From Bradyrhizobium aeschynomenes (GTDB lineage: Bacteria; Pseudomonadota; Alphaproteobacteria; Rhizobiales; Xanthobacteraceae), in NCBI RefSeq assembly GCF_013178945.1, contig NZ_JABFDM010000010.1, forward strand, positions 186,001 to 250,000: a stretch of DNA of 64,000 nucleotides, read 5' to 3'. Below the pieces are notes generated by a model that saw nothing but the letters and a program-made list of their open reading frames with translations, had not been told where the DNA came from and made no database searches. Positions 1-8,230 of this stretch are shown in pieces. Both the position numbers and the translations under genes were made by a program. Position 1 is the stretch's first letter. The number at the start of each line of letters is the position of its first letter.

Positions 1-749
1 GTCTGCGGGCCAGGATCGTTGTCGGGATAGTCGTAGGGCTCCATCGGCACCTGCAGCAGGATCTCGTGACGCTGCGCCCGGGCGCGCTCGGCGAGCTTGG
101 TCGGATCGGCGCCATAGGGCGTGAAGGCCAGCGTCACCGCCGGCGGCAGCTTCATGATGGCGTCCACGGTCTTGGCCGCGCCGACGCCGAGGCCGCCGAT
201 GACGATCGCGACCGCCGGCATGCGCGCAGCCTTGGCGCGGTCGGCGTCGGCCGCATAGGCGGTGAACGGCTTCACGCCGTCGGCCATCACCGGGATCATG
301 CCGTAGCGCGATTTCTCCAGCAGGCGCGGGTCGACGCCCGGCATCTGGCTTCCCGGAGCGGCGGCGCCCGGCTCGGCGGTGTCGCTCCCGGCCGGGCCGA
401 TCGCGACCTCCTGGCGGGCACCGCTGGAGCCGTCGATGATGGTGACCGTCTTGCGCTCGCCACCCTCGGACTTGGCGGCGGGCGCCGCGCCGTGGTCCGG
501 CTTTGCCTCGGGCTTGGTCGCGGCCGGCTTGTCGTCGGGCTTGGCGCCCTCGTTGATCGCGACCCTGGCGACCGGCTCGCCGCCGAGCGGATTGTCGCTG
601 AACATGGCAAAGCCTGCGAACACGACCAGGAACAGGCCGAGCAGCATGGCGAGGGCCTGCAACGCCGTGAAGGGAAGCCGAATGCGGCGCCTGCGACGCT
701 TTTCCGTCTGTCCGAGCGGGGCGCTCAGCTCGTCGGCCGTCTCTGTCAT
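1..749 (-). CDS. Divergent polysaccharide deacetylase family protein (YibQ-like), 3' end outside window
   Basis: The gene reads leftward from an ATG at 749 and stays open to the left edge, so the C-terminus is missing. The product starts MTETADELSAPLGQ, has a basic stretch, one membrane anchor around residues 25-48, and then a long Pro/Ala/Lys-rich linker. The enzyme-like domain begins near residue 165 with the segment AVAIVIGGLGVGAAKTVDAI, followed by LAFTPYGADP and EILLQVPMEPYDYPDNDPG. These match the divergent polysaccharide deacetylase family (DUF610/YibQ), which in many proteobacteria is encoded beside ctpA and envC, as here. It probably acts in the periplasm, tethered to the inner membrane, on peptidoglycan or another polysaccharide. 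Its true substrate is not established. The family call is confident and the function is inference. Confidence 0.85.
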   Translation of the reverse strand, partial: MTETADELSAPLGQTEKRRRRRIRLPFTALQALAMLLGLFLVVFAGFAMFSDNPLGGEPVARVAINEGAKPDDKPAATKPEAKPDHGAAPAAKSEGGERKTVTIIDGSSGARQEVAIGPAGSDTAEPGAAAPGSQMPGVDPRLLEKSRYGMIPVMADGVKPFTAYAADADRAKAARMPAVAIVIGGLGVGAAKTVDAIMKLPPAVTLAFTPYGADPTKLAERARAQRHEILLQVPMEPYDYPDNDPGPQ

Positions 750-864
750 CGAAATTCCCGAATCAATCGGGTCGACGATACCACGGCAGGGATTCGGGTG
801 CAGGCGCAGTGTCCGCAAGCCCGTAGATCGGCGGAGCCTGGACCCGGGAAACCCGCGGAAACAA

Positions 865-888
865 AAGGGCGGCCCGGAGGCCGCCCTT
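865..888 (-). terminator. Probable rho-independent terminator of the envC-ctpA transcript
   Basis: A 9-bp perfect inverted repeat (arms 865-873 and 880-888, 6-nt loop) lies just beyond the ctpA stop codon. Read on the minus strand, the GC-rich stem is followed by TTTTGTTT, the usual form of an intrinsic terminator. It separates ctpA from the downstream deacetylase gene. Confidence 0.75.
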
Positions 889-916
889 CAAACCGATCTT
901 GAGATCAGCCGGCTGC

Positions 917-2269
917 TTAGTTGGCCGCCTTGGCCGGCTTGTCGGCCGCGGCCTTCTCGGTCGGCGCCGGCGTATTGGCGCTGTTCTTGATGCCGTGGAG
1001 CAGGTCGGCGGCGAGCTTGAGCGCCTTGTCGTCCTTGGCGTCCGGCGGCACGTAGGACTGCGAGCCGGTCTTCTCGTCACCATCGTTCTTGAGATGGCCG
1101 CGCAGCGAGGCCTCGCCCTTGGTGTCGGTGCGCGACTTCAGCTCCTCCGGCACGTCCTGCAGCACCTCGATGTCAGGCACGATACCCTTGGCCTGGATCG
1201 ACTTGCCCGACGGCGTGTAGTAGCGCGCGGTGGTCAGACGCAACGCGCCATTGCCGGCGCCGAGCGGAATGATGGTCTGCACCGAGCCCTTGCCGAACGA
1301 GCGTGTGCCGACCAGGGTCGCACGCTTGTGGTCCTGCAGCGCGCCGGCCACGATCTCGGATGCCGACGCCGAGCCGCCATTGACCAGCACGATGACCGGC
1401 TTGCCCTTGGTGAGGTCGCCGGCATGCGCCGAGCGGCGCTGCGTTTCCTCGGCATTGCGGCCGCGGGTCGAGACGATCTCACCGCGCTCCAGGAACGCGT
1501 CGGAGACGGTGACGGCCTCTTCGAGCAGGCCGCCCGGGTTGTTGCGCAGGTCGATGATGTAGCCCTTCAGCTTGTCGCCGATCGAGCTTTGCAGGTCGGC
1601 GATGCTCTTCTTGAGGCCTTCGGTGGTCTGCTCGTTGAAGGTGGTGATGCGGATGTAGGCGATGTCGTCGCTCTCGGTGCGCGAACGCACCGAACGGACG
1701 CGGATGTTGTCGCGGGTCAGCGTCACGTCGAGCGGATTGTCGGCGCCCTTGCGCATCACCTTCAGCTTGATCTTGGTGCCGACCGGGCCGCGCATCTTCT
1801 CGACGGCCTGGTTGAGGGTCAGGCCCTGCACGGCTTCGTCGTCGAGATTGGTGATGATGTCGTTGGCCTGGATGCCTGCTTTCGAAGCCGGCGTATCGTC
1901 GATCGGCGAGACGACCTTGATCAGGCCGTCCTCCATCGTCACCTCGATGCCGAGGCCGCCGAACTCGCCGCGGGTCTGCACCTGCATGTCGCGGAAGCTC
2001 TTCGCATCCATGTAGCTCGAATGCGGATCGAGGCCCGACAGCATGCCGCTGATCGCGGACTCGACGAGCTTGGAATCGTCGGGCTTCTCGACGTAGTCGC
2101 TGCGCACCCGCTCGAACACGTCGCCGAACAAATTGAGCTGGCGATAGGTATCGGAGGTCGCGGCGCGCGCGGTCGATCCCATCAACACCGCGCGCGGTTG
2201 CGACACGAACAACGTCAGTGCCGCACCGGTGGCCGCGCTCAGCAGAATTACCGAAGTCTTACGCATCAT
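917..2269 (-). CDS. ctpA: S41 family carboxy-terminal processing protease (CtpA)
   Basis: This 450-residue protein is a periplasmic serine protease of the C-terminal processing (tail-specific) family. A signal or anchor segment covers residues 1-25. A PDZ domain follows near residues 85-170, with GEFGGLGIEV and the typical SPIDDTPASKAGIQANDII. The S41 catalytic core contains LRNNPGGLLEEAV, then VLVNGGSASASEI with the nucleophilic Ser, and GTRSFGKGSVQT with the catalytic Lys. The tail is Lys/Ala-rich and probably disordered. The ATG at 2269 overlaps the envC stop codon by 4 bp (ATGA), so the two genes are probably translationally coupled. In this family the usual role is trimming periplasmic proteins that control murein hydrolases, which suits the envC neighbour. 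Confidence 0.93.
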   Translation of the reverse strand: MMRKTSVILLSAATGAALTLFVSQPRAVLMGSTARAATSDTYRQLNLFGDVFERVRSDYVEKPDDSKLVESAISGMLSGLDPHSSYMDAKSFRDMQVQTRGEFGGLGIEVTMEDGLIKVVSPIDDTPASKAGIQANDIITNLDDEAVQGLTLNQAVEKMRGPVGTKIKLKVMRKGADNPLDVTLTRDNIRVRSVRSRTESDDIAYIRITTFNEQTTEGLKKSIADLQSSIGDKLKGYIIDLRNNPGGLLEEAVTVSDAFLERGEIVSTRGRNAEETQRRSAHAGDLTKGKPVIVLVNGGSASASEIVAGALQDHKRATLVGTRSFGKGSVQTIIPLGAGNGALRLTTARYYTPSGKSIQAKGIVPDIEVLQDVPEELKSRTDTKGEASLRGHLKNDGDEKTGSQSYVPPDAKDDKALKLAADLLHGIKNSANTPAPTEKAAADKPAKAAN

Positions 2270-3651
2270 CCGCGTACCTTTTCGCCTTCATTTGCGGCCC
2301 ACCATGGGCCTGGATCGATTGGAGTGCCATCCTTGCGGAACTCGACATAGAGCACTGGTTGACTCGCAGTGGTGGCGAGAATGGAGGCGACCTGGGAGGT
2401 AATACCCATTGTCGCGACCGGCTCTCCCGTCTGAACAAACTGCCCGATGTTGACGGAAATGCGCTCCATCCCGGCGATCAGGACATGATACCCGCCACCG
2501 GCGTTGAGGATCAAGAGTTGTCCGTAGCTGCGGAAGGGGCCGGCATACACAACCCAGCCATCACACGGGGTTGTGACCTGGGCGCCCGGACGGGCTGCCA
2601 AAGAAATGCCTTTATCAGAGCCGCCGGCGCCGTCGGGTGCGCCGAATTCGCGAATCTTGCTGCCATTGACCGGATAGGTCAGCATGCCCTTGGTCGAGGC
2701 GAACGCAATCGCCGGCGCCTTGCGGGCGGGATTGCGGAGCGCGTTCGCGTCAGGCTTGGCATTCACCGGAACGCCCTGCAGGCTTGCCGTCGATGCGGCC
2801 TTGGCCGCGCTCTTGAGGTCCAGCTCCATCGTCGTGATCAGGCTTTGCAGCGAGTCGATCTGCTGCGCCAGCGCGGTGGCGCGCAGGCTCTCCGCTTCCA
2901 TGTCCTTCTCGGCAGAGGCCTGCTTGCGCTGCCGTTCCTCGACGAGGGCGGCGAGACGGGTTTGATCGGTCCGCAGCCTGTCGCGGTCGGCGGCGACCTT
3001 GTCTCGCTCCGACGCGATGGTCCTGCGGATGGCGACGAGTTCGCCGAGATCGGTCGAGAGCTTCTCGGCACGAACGCGCATTTCCGGAATGACCGAGCCC
3101 AGCAGCATGGCGGTGCGCAGCGATTGGAGCGCGTCCTCGGGCCGGACCAGCAGGGCAGGCGGTGTACGGCGGCCTGCGCGCTGCAGTGCGGCCAGCACCT
3201 CGATGATTTCGGTCCGCCGCGCCTCCAGCGAGTTGCGCAGATCCTGCTCACGGCCGTCGAGCCCGCGCAGCCGTGTTTCGGCCTCGCCGACGCGGATCTC
3301 GACGCCGCGCACCTGGGCCGCGACATCGATCAGCTGCTGATTGAGCTTGCCGCGGTCCTCGCCGAGCGCGGCGATGTCGGCCTTCAGGCGCTCCTGCGCT
3401 TCGGCGGCGGCCTTCTGGGCCGCGCGGGCAGCCTCCAGCTCCTGTTCGCGCTGCTTCAGCTGCTCGGGTGTCGCCGGCGTCGGTGAGGCGGTCGCCGGTG
3501 AGGCAGTACCGGGGATCGACGGACGAAGGCCTGTCTGCGCCATCGCGGGTCCGGTGGGAAGGGCGATCAGCAGCGCGATCAGCGACGCGTGGCGCGCCCG
3601 GCCGCGGCGGACGGGAACAGGGGAGCGAAAAAGGGGCCGCGCGGCAAACAT
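2266..3651 (-). CDS. envC: EnvC-like murein hydrolase activator (coiled coil plus degenerate M23 domain)
   Basis: The 461-residue protein has an N-terminal signal segment, a long coiled coil (about residues 60-290, rich in Glu, Arg, Ala and Gln) and a C-terminal LytM/M23-like domain (about 330-455). In active M23 endopeptidases the zinc ligands sit in HxxxD and HxH motifs. Here the matching segments read GGSDKGISL and GGYHVLIAG, so the first ligand pair appears lost. That is expected for EnvC-type factors, which activate N-acetylmuramyl-L-alanine amidases during cell division and do not cut murein themselves. It precedes ctpA with a 4-bp overlap and lies 33 bp after rlmH. The activator role is inferred from the family; the ligand loss is seen directly. 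Confidence 0.88.
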   Translation of the reverse strand: MFAARPLFRSPVPVRRGRARHASLIALLIALPTGPAMAQTGLRPSIPGTASPATASPTPATPEQLKQREQELEAARAAQKAAAEAQERLKADIAALGEDRGKLNQQLIDVAAQVRGVEIRVGEAETRLRGLDGREQDLRNSLEARRTEIIEVLAALQRAGRRTPPALLVRPEDALQSLRTAMLLGSVIPEMRVRAEKLSTDLGELVAIRRTIASERDKVAADRDRLRTDQTRLAALVEERQRKQASAEKDMEAESLRATALAQQIDSLQSLITTMELDLKSAAKAASTASLQGVPVNAKPDANALRNPARKAPAIAFASTKGMLTYPVNGSKIREFGAPDGAGGSDKGISLAARPGAQVTTPCDGWVVYAGPFRSYGQLLILNAGGGYHVLIAGMERISVNIGQFVQTGEPVATMGITSQVASILATTASQPVLYVEFRKDGTPIDPGPWWAANEGEKVRG

Positions 3652-3684
3652 CGAGGTCCTTATTGTGCTCCCATCGTCCCTGTT

Positions 3685-4173
3685 TCAAGCGCGGTGATAG
3701 GGGTGACCGGCGAGGATCGTAGCAGTACGGTAAATCTGCTCGAGCAAAAGGACGCGGACGATCTGGTGCGGCCAGGTTGCAGCTCCGAACGCGATCCCAA
3801 GCTTGGCTCTGCGCCGCAATTCGGGCGAAAGTCCGTCTGCGCCGCCAATCACGAACGCGGCGGCCGGAATGCCCTCGTCACGCCAGCGTCCGAGGTGACC
3901 CGCAAAGGTTGTGCTGTCGATGTTCTGGCCACGCTCGTCGAGGCAGACCAGTACGGACTTGTCGGGGATGGCGGCGGAGATCGCCGCAGCCTCCTCGGCC
4001 ATGCGCGTCGCGGCATCGCGCGTGCGGCTTTCCGGAAGCTCATGGATGTCGAGGCCGCGAAAGCCGAGCTTGCGGCCGATATCGTCGAAACGCTCGCGGT
4101 AGCGCTCCGCGAGCTCTCGCTCGGGACCCTGCTTCAACCGGCCGATGGCGACCACGATCAGGCGCATGCGCAC
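3685..4173 (-). CDS. rlmH: 23S rRNA (pseudouridine(1915)-N(3))-methyltransferase RlmH
   Basis: This 162-residue protein is a SPOUT-class methyltransferase that methylates pseudouridine 1915 in helix 69 of 23S rRNA, using S-adenosylmethionine. Diagnostic segments are LVCLDERGQNIDSTTFA, FVIGGADGLSPELRRRA in the trefoil-knot SAM site, and the C-terminal LLLEQIYRTATILAGHPYHR. Its length is normal for the family. Translation can begin at the first or third codon (MRMRL), a trivial difference. It follows rsfS by about 50 bp on the same strand, and this rsfS-rlmH pairing is common in bacteria. Confidence 0.96.
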   Translation of the reverse strand: MRMRLIVVAIGRLKQGPERELAERYRERFDDIGRKLGFRGLDIHELPESRTRDAATRMAEEAAAISAAIPDKSVLVCLDERGQNIDSTTFAGHLGRWRDEGIPAAAFVIGGADGLSPELRRRAKLGIAFGAATWPHQIVRVLLLEQIYRTATILAGHPYHRA

Positions 4174-4224
4174 GGCCTAGCACGTGCACGGCACGATTCG
4201 CATCCGCCGGCAGCGTCGTGCCGC

Positions 4225-4674
4225 CTAGACCGTCTTCGCCGGGTTCGGCCCTTGCGTCCACAACCGTTCGAGGTTGTAGAACTCGCGGACCTCGGGCCTG
4301 AAAACGTGCACGATCACGTCGCCGGAATCGATCAGCACCCAATCGCAATTGGGCAGGCCCTCGATATGGAGCTTCTTGGTCCCGGCTTCCTTCAGGCCCT
4401 TGGCGACGTTTTCCGCGATCGATCCGACGTGCCGGTTCGAGCGGCCCGTGGTGACGACCATGTAGTCGGAATACGCCGATTTGCCGTGAAGATCGATGGT
4501 GACCGTCTCCTCCGCCTTCATGTCCTCGAGGCGGGAGAGGATCGTGCGCAGGGTCTTGTCGGCGTCGGGTTGCGCCTGCAAGGCCGCATCTTGGGTCGAA
4601 GCGTTACGCGCAGACTTGGCAGAAGCCGATTTCGAACTCGTTGCCTTCGTCTTGGGTAAGGCCGACTTGGACAA
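4225..4674 (-). CDS. rsfS: Ribosomal silencing factor RsfS
   Basis: The product binds ribosomal protein L14 and blocks subunit joining when nutrients run low. The core has LEDMKAEETVTIDLHGKS, SDYMVVTTGRSNRHVGSIAE, DWVLIDSGDVIVHVFRPE and REFYNLERLW, all diagnostic for the RsfS/Iojap family. An N-terminal extension of about 35 Ser/Lys/Ala-rich residues precedes the core. There is no in-frame ATG before the domain. The chosen start is TTG at 4674, and a CTG at 4689 sits better behind a GGA-containing ribosome-binding site. An in-frame TGA lies just upstream of both. Start confidence is therefore low and family confidence is high. It lies between nadD and rlmH, as in many bacteria. Confidence 0.93.
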   Translation of the reverse strand: MSKSALPKTKATSSKSASAKSARNASTQDAALQAQPDADKTLRTILSRLEDMKAEETVTIDLHGKSAYSDYMVVTTGRSNRHVGSIAENVAKGLKEAGTKKLHIEGLPNCDWVLIDSGDVIVHVFRPEVREFYNLERLWTQGPNPAKTV

Positions 4675-4885
4675 TACAGATGTGGTCAGGGACCATTCCT
4701 TTCACTGTATCGCAGGCCGAATCCATCACGGCCTGCTGACCATACTAGGCATGTGGGGTGCATGGTTTCAACAATCCAGTCCCCGCCACCCCGGTCCGGC
4801 GTCTTGCCTGCCGCCCCGCCTCGGACCCCGACGGGACGGTAAGTTCCATGCACATCCGATGCCGCAGGAGGTGCATGCGTCGATC

Positions 4886-5563
4886 TCAGAACGACTTCCA
4901 GCTGCCGTCCGGGTTCCTCAACCCGGTCGATGACAGGCTCATTTTCAGCCCGGTGAGATAGACCCAGGCCGGCGCCGCCCGCCCCGCCAGCCGGCTGGCC
5001 TCCGCTTCAGGAATGCGATACCGCGCCAGCGCGCGCGCGGCGGGGGCGTTCAGAGCGCGAAAGCTGCGGGGCGGACGATCGACCACGGCAATCGGAACCT
5101 GAGCCGCGATGTGCTGCCACTTCTGCCAGCGATGGAACTGCGCGAGGTTGTCGGCGCCCATGATCCACACGAAGCGCAGGCGGGAGGCACGCCGGCGCAG
5201 ATAATCGATGGTGTCGGCAGTGTAGCGGGTCCCGATGACGGATTCGAGACAGCTGATCTCGATGCGCGGATCGGCGGCGACCTTGCGTGCCGCAGCCGCG
5301 CGCTCGGCAAGCGCATGCAGCCCGCCATTGTCCTTGAGCGGATTGCCGGGCGTGACCAGCCACCAGACACGATCGAGTTGCAGCCGCTTCAGCGCAAACA
5401 GGCTGATCGCGCGATGCGCCTGGTGCGGCGGATTGAAGGAGCCGCCGAGCAGGCCGATGCGCATGCCGTCGCTGGAGGGCGGCAGCGCCTGGCGGATCGC
5501 AGGGCGCACGGCATCGTCGTCCGTCACGGTCGCCCCCGCTCGCTGGCCGTCCAACTCAACCAC
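4886..5563 (-). CDS. nadD: Nicotinate-nucleotide adenylyltransferase NadD
   Basis: This enzyme joins nicotinate mononucleotide and ATP to give deamido-NAD in NAD synthesis. The nucleotidyltransferase signature GLLGGSFNPPHQAHRAIS is present, as are VWWLVTPGNPLK, FVWIMGADNLAQFHRW and the C-terminal SLSSTGLR, a variant of the family ISSTxIR motif. The GTG at 5563 lies 12 bp after the proA stop and gives 225 residues. The conserved core starts only at MRIGLLGG, so a shorter product from that ATG is possible. It shares a strand with proA and rsfS, and a 211-bp gap separates it from rsfS. Confidence 0.95.
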   Translation of the reverse strand: MVELDGQRAGATVTDDDAVRPAIRQALPPSSDGMRIGLLGGSFNPPHQAHRAISLFALKRLQLDRVWWLVTPGNPLKDNGGLHALAERAAAARKVAADPRIEISCLESVIGTRYTADTIDYLRRRASRLRFVWIMGADNLAQFHRWQKWQHIAAQVPIAVVDRPPRSFRALNAPAARALARYRIPEAEASRLAGRAAPAWVYLTGLKMSLSSTGLRNPDGSWKSF

Positions 5564-5575
5564 AGGATGCGACGG

Positions 5576-6865
5576 TCATGGCCGCGTCTGTCCAGTGCCG
5601 TGGATCCGGTACTTGAAGCTGGTCAACTGCTCGACGCCGACGGGCCCACGTGCATGGAACTTGCCGGTCGCAATGCCGATCTCGGCGCCAAAACCGAACT
5701 CGCCGCCATCCGCGAATTGCGTCGAAGCATTGTGCAGCACGATCGCGGAGTCGACCTCGTTGAGGAATCTGTCGGCCGCGGCATTGTCCGCAGTGACGAT
5801 CGCATCGGTGTGGTGCGAGCCATGCTCGTGAATGTGCGCGATCGCGCCATCCACGCCATCGACGACCTTGGCGGCTATGATGGCGTCGAGATATTCGGTG
5901 TCCCAATCCTCGTCGCCGGCGGGCTTCACGCGGGCATCGGCGGCGCGGATGGCGGCATCGCCCCGCACCTCGCAGCCGGCGCCGATCAGCATGTCGACGA
6001 GCGGCTCGATCTTGTCCTGCGCCGCACGATCGATCAGCAGCGTCTCGGCCGCGCCGCACACACCGGTGCGCCGCATCTTGGCGTTCAGCACGATGGACTT
6101 CGCCATCTCCAGATCGGCGGCGCCGTCGACATAGACGTGGTTGACGCCTTCGAGATGCGCGAACACCGGCACCCGCGCCTCGGACTCGACGCGGGCGACG
6201 AGGCTTTTTCCCCCGCGCGGTACGATGACGTCGACGCCGCCGTTCAGGCCGGACAGCAGCAGGCCCACGGCCGCGCGGTCGCGCGTCGGCACCAGCGTGA
6301 TCGCTGCTTCCGGCAGGTCGGCCTCGCGGAGGCCTTCGACCAGGCATTCATGAATCGCGCGGCAGGAGCGGAACGAATCCGAGCCGCCGCGCAGGATCAC
6401 GGCATTGCCGGACTTCAGGCACAGCACGCCGGCATCGGCCGCGACGTTGGGGCGGCTCTCGAAGATCACGGCGATGACGCCGAGCGGCACCCGGACGCGC
6501 TCGATGGTCATGCCGTTCGGCCGCTGCCAGCTCTCGGTGACCACACCGACCGGATCGGCCACACCACGCACCACGGCAATGCCGTCGGCCATGCCGGCGA
6601 CGCGCGCCGGCGTCAACGTCAGACGATCGACGAACGACGCCGCCATGCCGCCGGCCTTGGCCTCGGCGACGTCCTCGGCGTTGGCGGCGATGATCGCGTC
6701 AGCGCGGGCGCGGACCAGGCGCTCCATCGCCTCCAGCGCACGGTTCTTCTGCTCGGCTGGCGCCAGCGACAGCACGCGTGCGGCCGCACGGGCGCGCTGG
6801 GCGAGGTCGTTCATCAGGACAGGCAGATCGGCGCTGCCGTCGATGGCTTTGAGAGGCGCGGTCAT
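5576..6865 (-). CDS. proA: Gamma-glutamyl phosphate reductase ProA
   Basis: This 429-residue cytoplasmic enzyme reduces gamma-glutamyl phosphate to glutamate-5-semialdehyde with NADPH, the second step of proline synthesis. It has the aldehyde dehydrogenase fold: VPLGVIAVIFESRPNVAADA and LKSGNAVILRGGSDSFRSC in the cofactor region, and the catalytic Cys segment MRRTGVCGAAETLLID. Near the C-terminus are TADNAAADRFLNEVDSAIV and GEFGFGAEIGIATGKFHARG. Length is normal for the family. It lies between proB (upstream) and nadD (downstream) on the same strand, an arrangement common in Rhizobiales. Confidence 0.97.
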   Translation of the reverse strand: MTAPLKAIDGSADLPVLMNDLAQRARAAARVLSLAPAEQKNRALEAMERLVRARADAIIAANAEDVAEAKAGGMAASFVDRLTLTPARVAGMADGIAVVRGVADPVGVVTESWQRPNGMTIERVRVPLGVIAVIFESRPNVAADAGVLCLKSGNAVILRGGSDSFRSCRAIHECLVEGLREADLPEAAITLVPTRDRAAVGLLLSGLNGGVDVIVPRGGKSLVARVESEARVPVFAHLEGVNHVYVDGAADLEMAKSIVLNAKMRRTGVCGAAETLLIDRAAQDKIEPLVDMLIGAGCEVRGDAAIRAADARVKPAGDEDWDTEYLDAIIAAKVVDGVDGAIAHIHEHGSHHTDAIVTADNAAADRFLNEVDSAIVLHNASTQFADGGEFGFGAEIGIATGKFHARGPVGVEQLTSFKYRIHGTGQTRP

Positions 6866-6938
6866 GAGCGTTCAACCTTGAAGTAAGGATCTCCAGTAGC
6901 ACGGAATTCCGCCGTTTGCGAACGCCGGTGCCACGGTC

Positions 6939-8075
6939 TCAGGCGGGGCCGACCCCCGCGGGCCCGATCACCAGATCATCGCGGTGGATCATCTCGGCAC
7001 GGCCGGACATGCCGAGGATGACGGCGACATCCGGCGAGGAGCGCCCCTTGATGCGCTCGGCGTCGTCGGCGTCGTAGGCGACGAGGCCGCGGCCGATCTC
7101 GTGGGTGTCCGGGCCGCGCACGACCACGGCGTCGCCGCGGGCGAACTGGCCGTCGACCCTGATCACGCCGGCCGGCAGCAGGCTCTTGCCGGCGCGCAGC
7201 GCGGTGACGGCACCGGCGTCGATCGTCAGCGTGCCCTTCGGCTCCAGCGAGCCTGCGATCCAGCGCTTGCGCGCCGTGACGGGGTTGGCGGGCGTGAGAA
7301 ACCAGGTGCAGCGGCCGCCATTGGCGATCGCCGCCAGCGGATGCTCGATCTTGCCGGAGGCGATCAGCATGTGGGTGCCGCCGGTCGTGGCGATCTTGGC
7401 GGCCTCGATCTTGGTTTTCATGCCGCCGCGGGAGAATTCCGAAGCGGCGCTGCCGGCCATGCCCTCGATGTCGGCGGTGATGCTCTCGACCACCGGGATC
7501 AGGCGCGCGTTCGGGTCCTGGGCGGGCGGAGCAGTGTAGAGACCGTCGATGTCCGACAGCAGCACCAAGAGGTCCGCGCTCGCCATGGTCGCGACCCGCG
7601 CGGCGAGGCGGTCATTGTCGCCGTAACGAATTTCAGCAGTCGCCACCGTGTCGTTCTCGTTGATCACAGGCACCGCGCGCCAATCCAGCAGCTTGGCGAT
7701 GGTCGAGCGCGCATTGAGATAGCGGCGGCGCTCTTCGGTGTCCTGCAGGGTCACCAGGATCTGGCCGGCGCCGATGCCGTGCGCGCCGAGTACCTCCGAC
7801 CAGATCCGCGCCAGCGCGATCTGGCCGACCGCGGCGGCGGCCTGGCTCTCCTCCAGCTTCAGCGGTCCGCGCGGCAGCTTCAGCCGGCTGCGGCCGAGCG
7901 CGATCGAGCCCGACGACACCACCAAGAGCTCGCAGCCGCGGCCATGCAGCCGCGCGATGTCGGCGGCCAGCGCCGTCAGCCAGGAGGCGCGGACCTCGCC
8001 GGCCTCGGAATCGACCAGCAGCGACGAGCCGACCTTGACGACGATGCGGTGGAAATTTTCGAGACGGGGGGCCAT
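6939..8075 (-). CDS. proB: Glutamate 5-kinase ProB with C-terminal PUA domain
   Basis: The 378-residue protein phosphorylates the gamma-carboxyl of glutamate, the first and usually proline-inhibited step of proline synthesis. The amino-acid kinase domain (about residues 10-265) shows VVKVGSSLLVD, LLVVSSGSIALGR, VPVINENDTVAT, GDNDRLAARVA, LLVLLSDIDGLYT and GGMKTKIEAAKIA. A PUA domain follows at about 280-370, as in full-length ProB. It is 73 bp upstream of proA and about 145 bp downstream of obgE on the same strand. Confidence 0.97.
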   Translation of the reverse strand: MAPRLENFHRIVVKVGSSLLVDSEAGEVRASWLTALAADIARLHGRGCELLVVSSGSIALGRSRLKLPRGPLKLEESQAAAAVGQIALARIWSEVLGAHGIGAGQILVTLQDTEERRRYLNARSTIAKLLDWRAVPVINENDTVATAEIRYGDNDRLAARVATMASADLLVLLSDIDGLYTAPPAQDPNARLIPVVESITADIEGMAGSAASEFSRGGMKTKIEAAKIATTGGTHMLIASGKIEHPLAAIANGGRCTWFLTPANPVTARKRWIAGSLEPKGTLTIDAGAVTALRAGKSLLPAGVIRVDGQFARGDAVVVRGPDTHEIGRGLVAYDADDAERIKGRSSPDVAVILGMSGRAEMIHRDDLVIGPAGVGPA

Positions 8076-8202
8076 GGCGTGAACGGGGTCGGTTCGAGCT
8101 CTCGTCGCGTGTCGAGCGGTTGCGTGACTGGCACGCGGTCCGCGCGGGACGGGGCAAGGAGTGATTGATCGCGGCGGAGTGTCGCAAGCCAGGGCCCGCG
8201 AG

Positions 8203-8230
8203 GCAAGGTTGAGCTTCAGCTCAACCTTGC
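8203..8230. terminator. Perfect 12-bp hairpin at the 3' end of obgE
   Basis: Arms at 8203-8214 and 8219-8230 are perfectly complementary with a 4-nt loop. The right arm overlaps the obgE stop codon. There is no T-run after it on the minus strand, so it may stabilise the mRNA end or act as a weak terminator between obgE and proB. Confidence 0.5.

Noticed and set aside
899..2350. Long plus-strand open frame opposite ctpA
   Set aside because: It is antisense to a clear S41 protease, is Arg/His/Leu-rich without domains, and reflects high GC content. Many similar long frames opposite proA, proB, the Wzc-like gene and the cyclase were dropped for the same reason.
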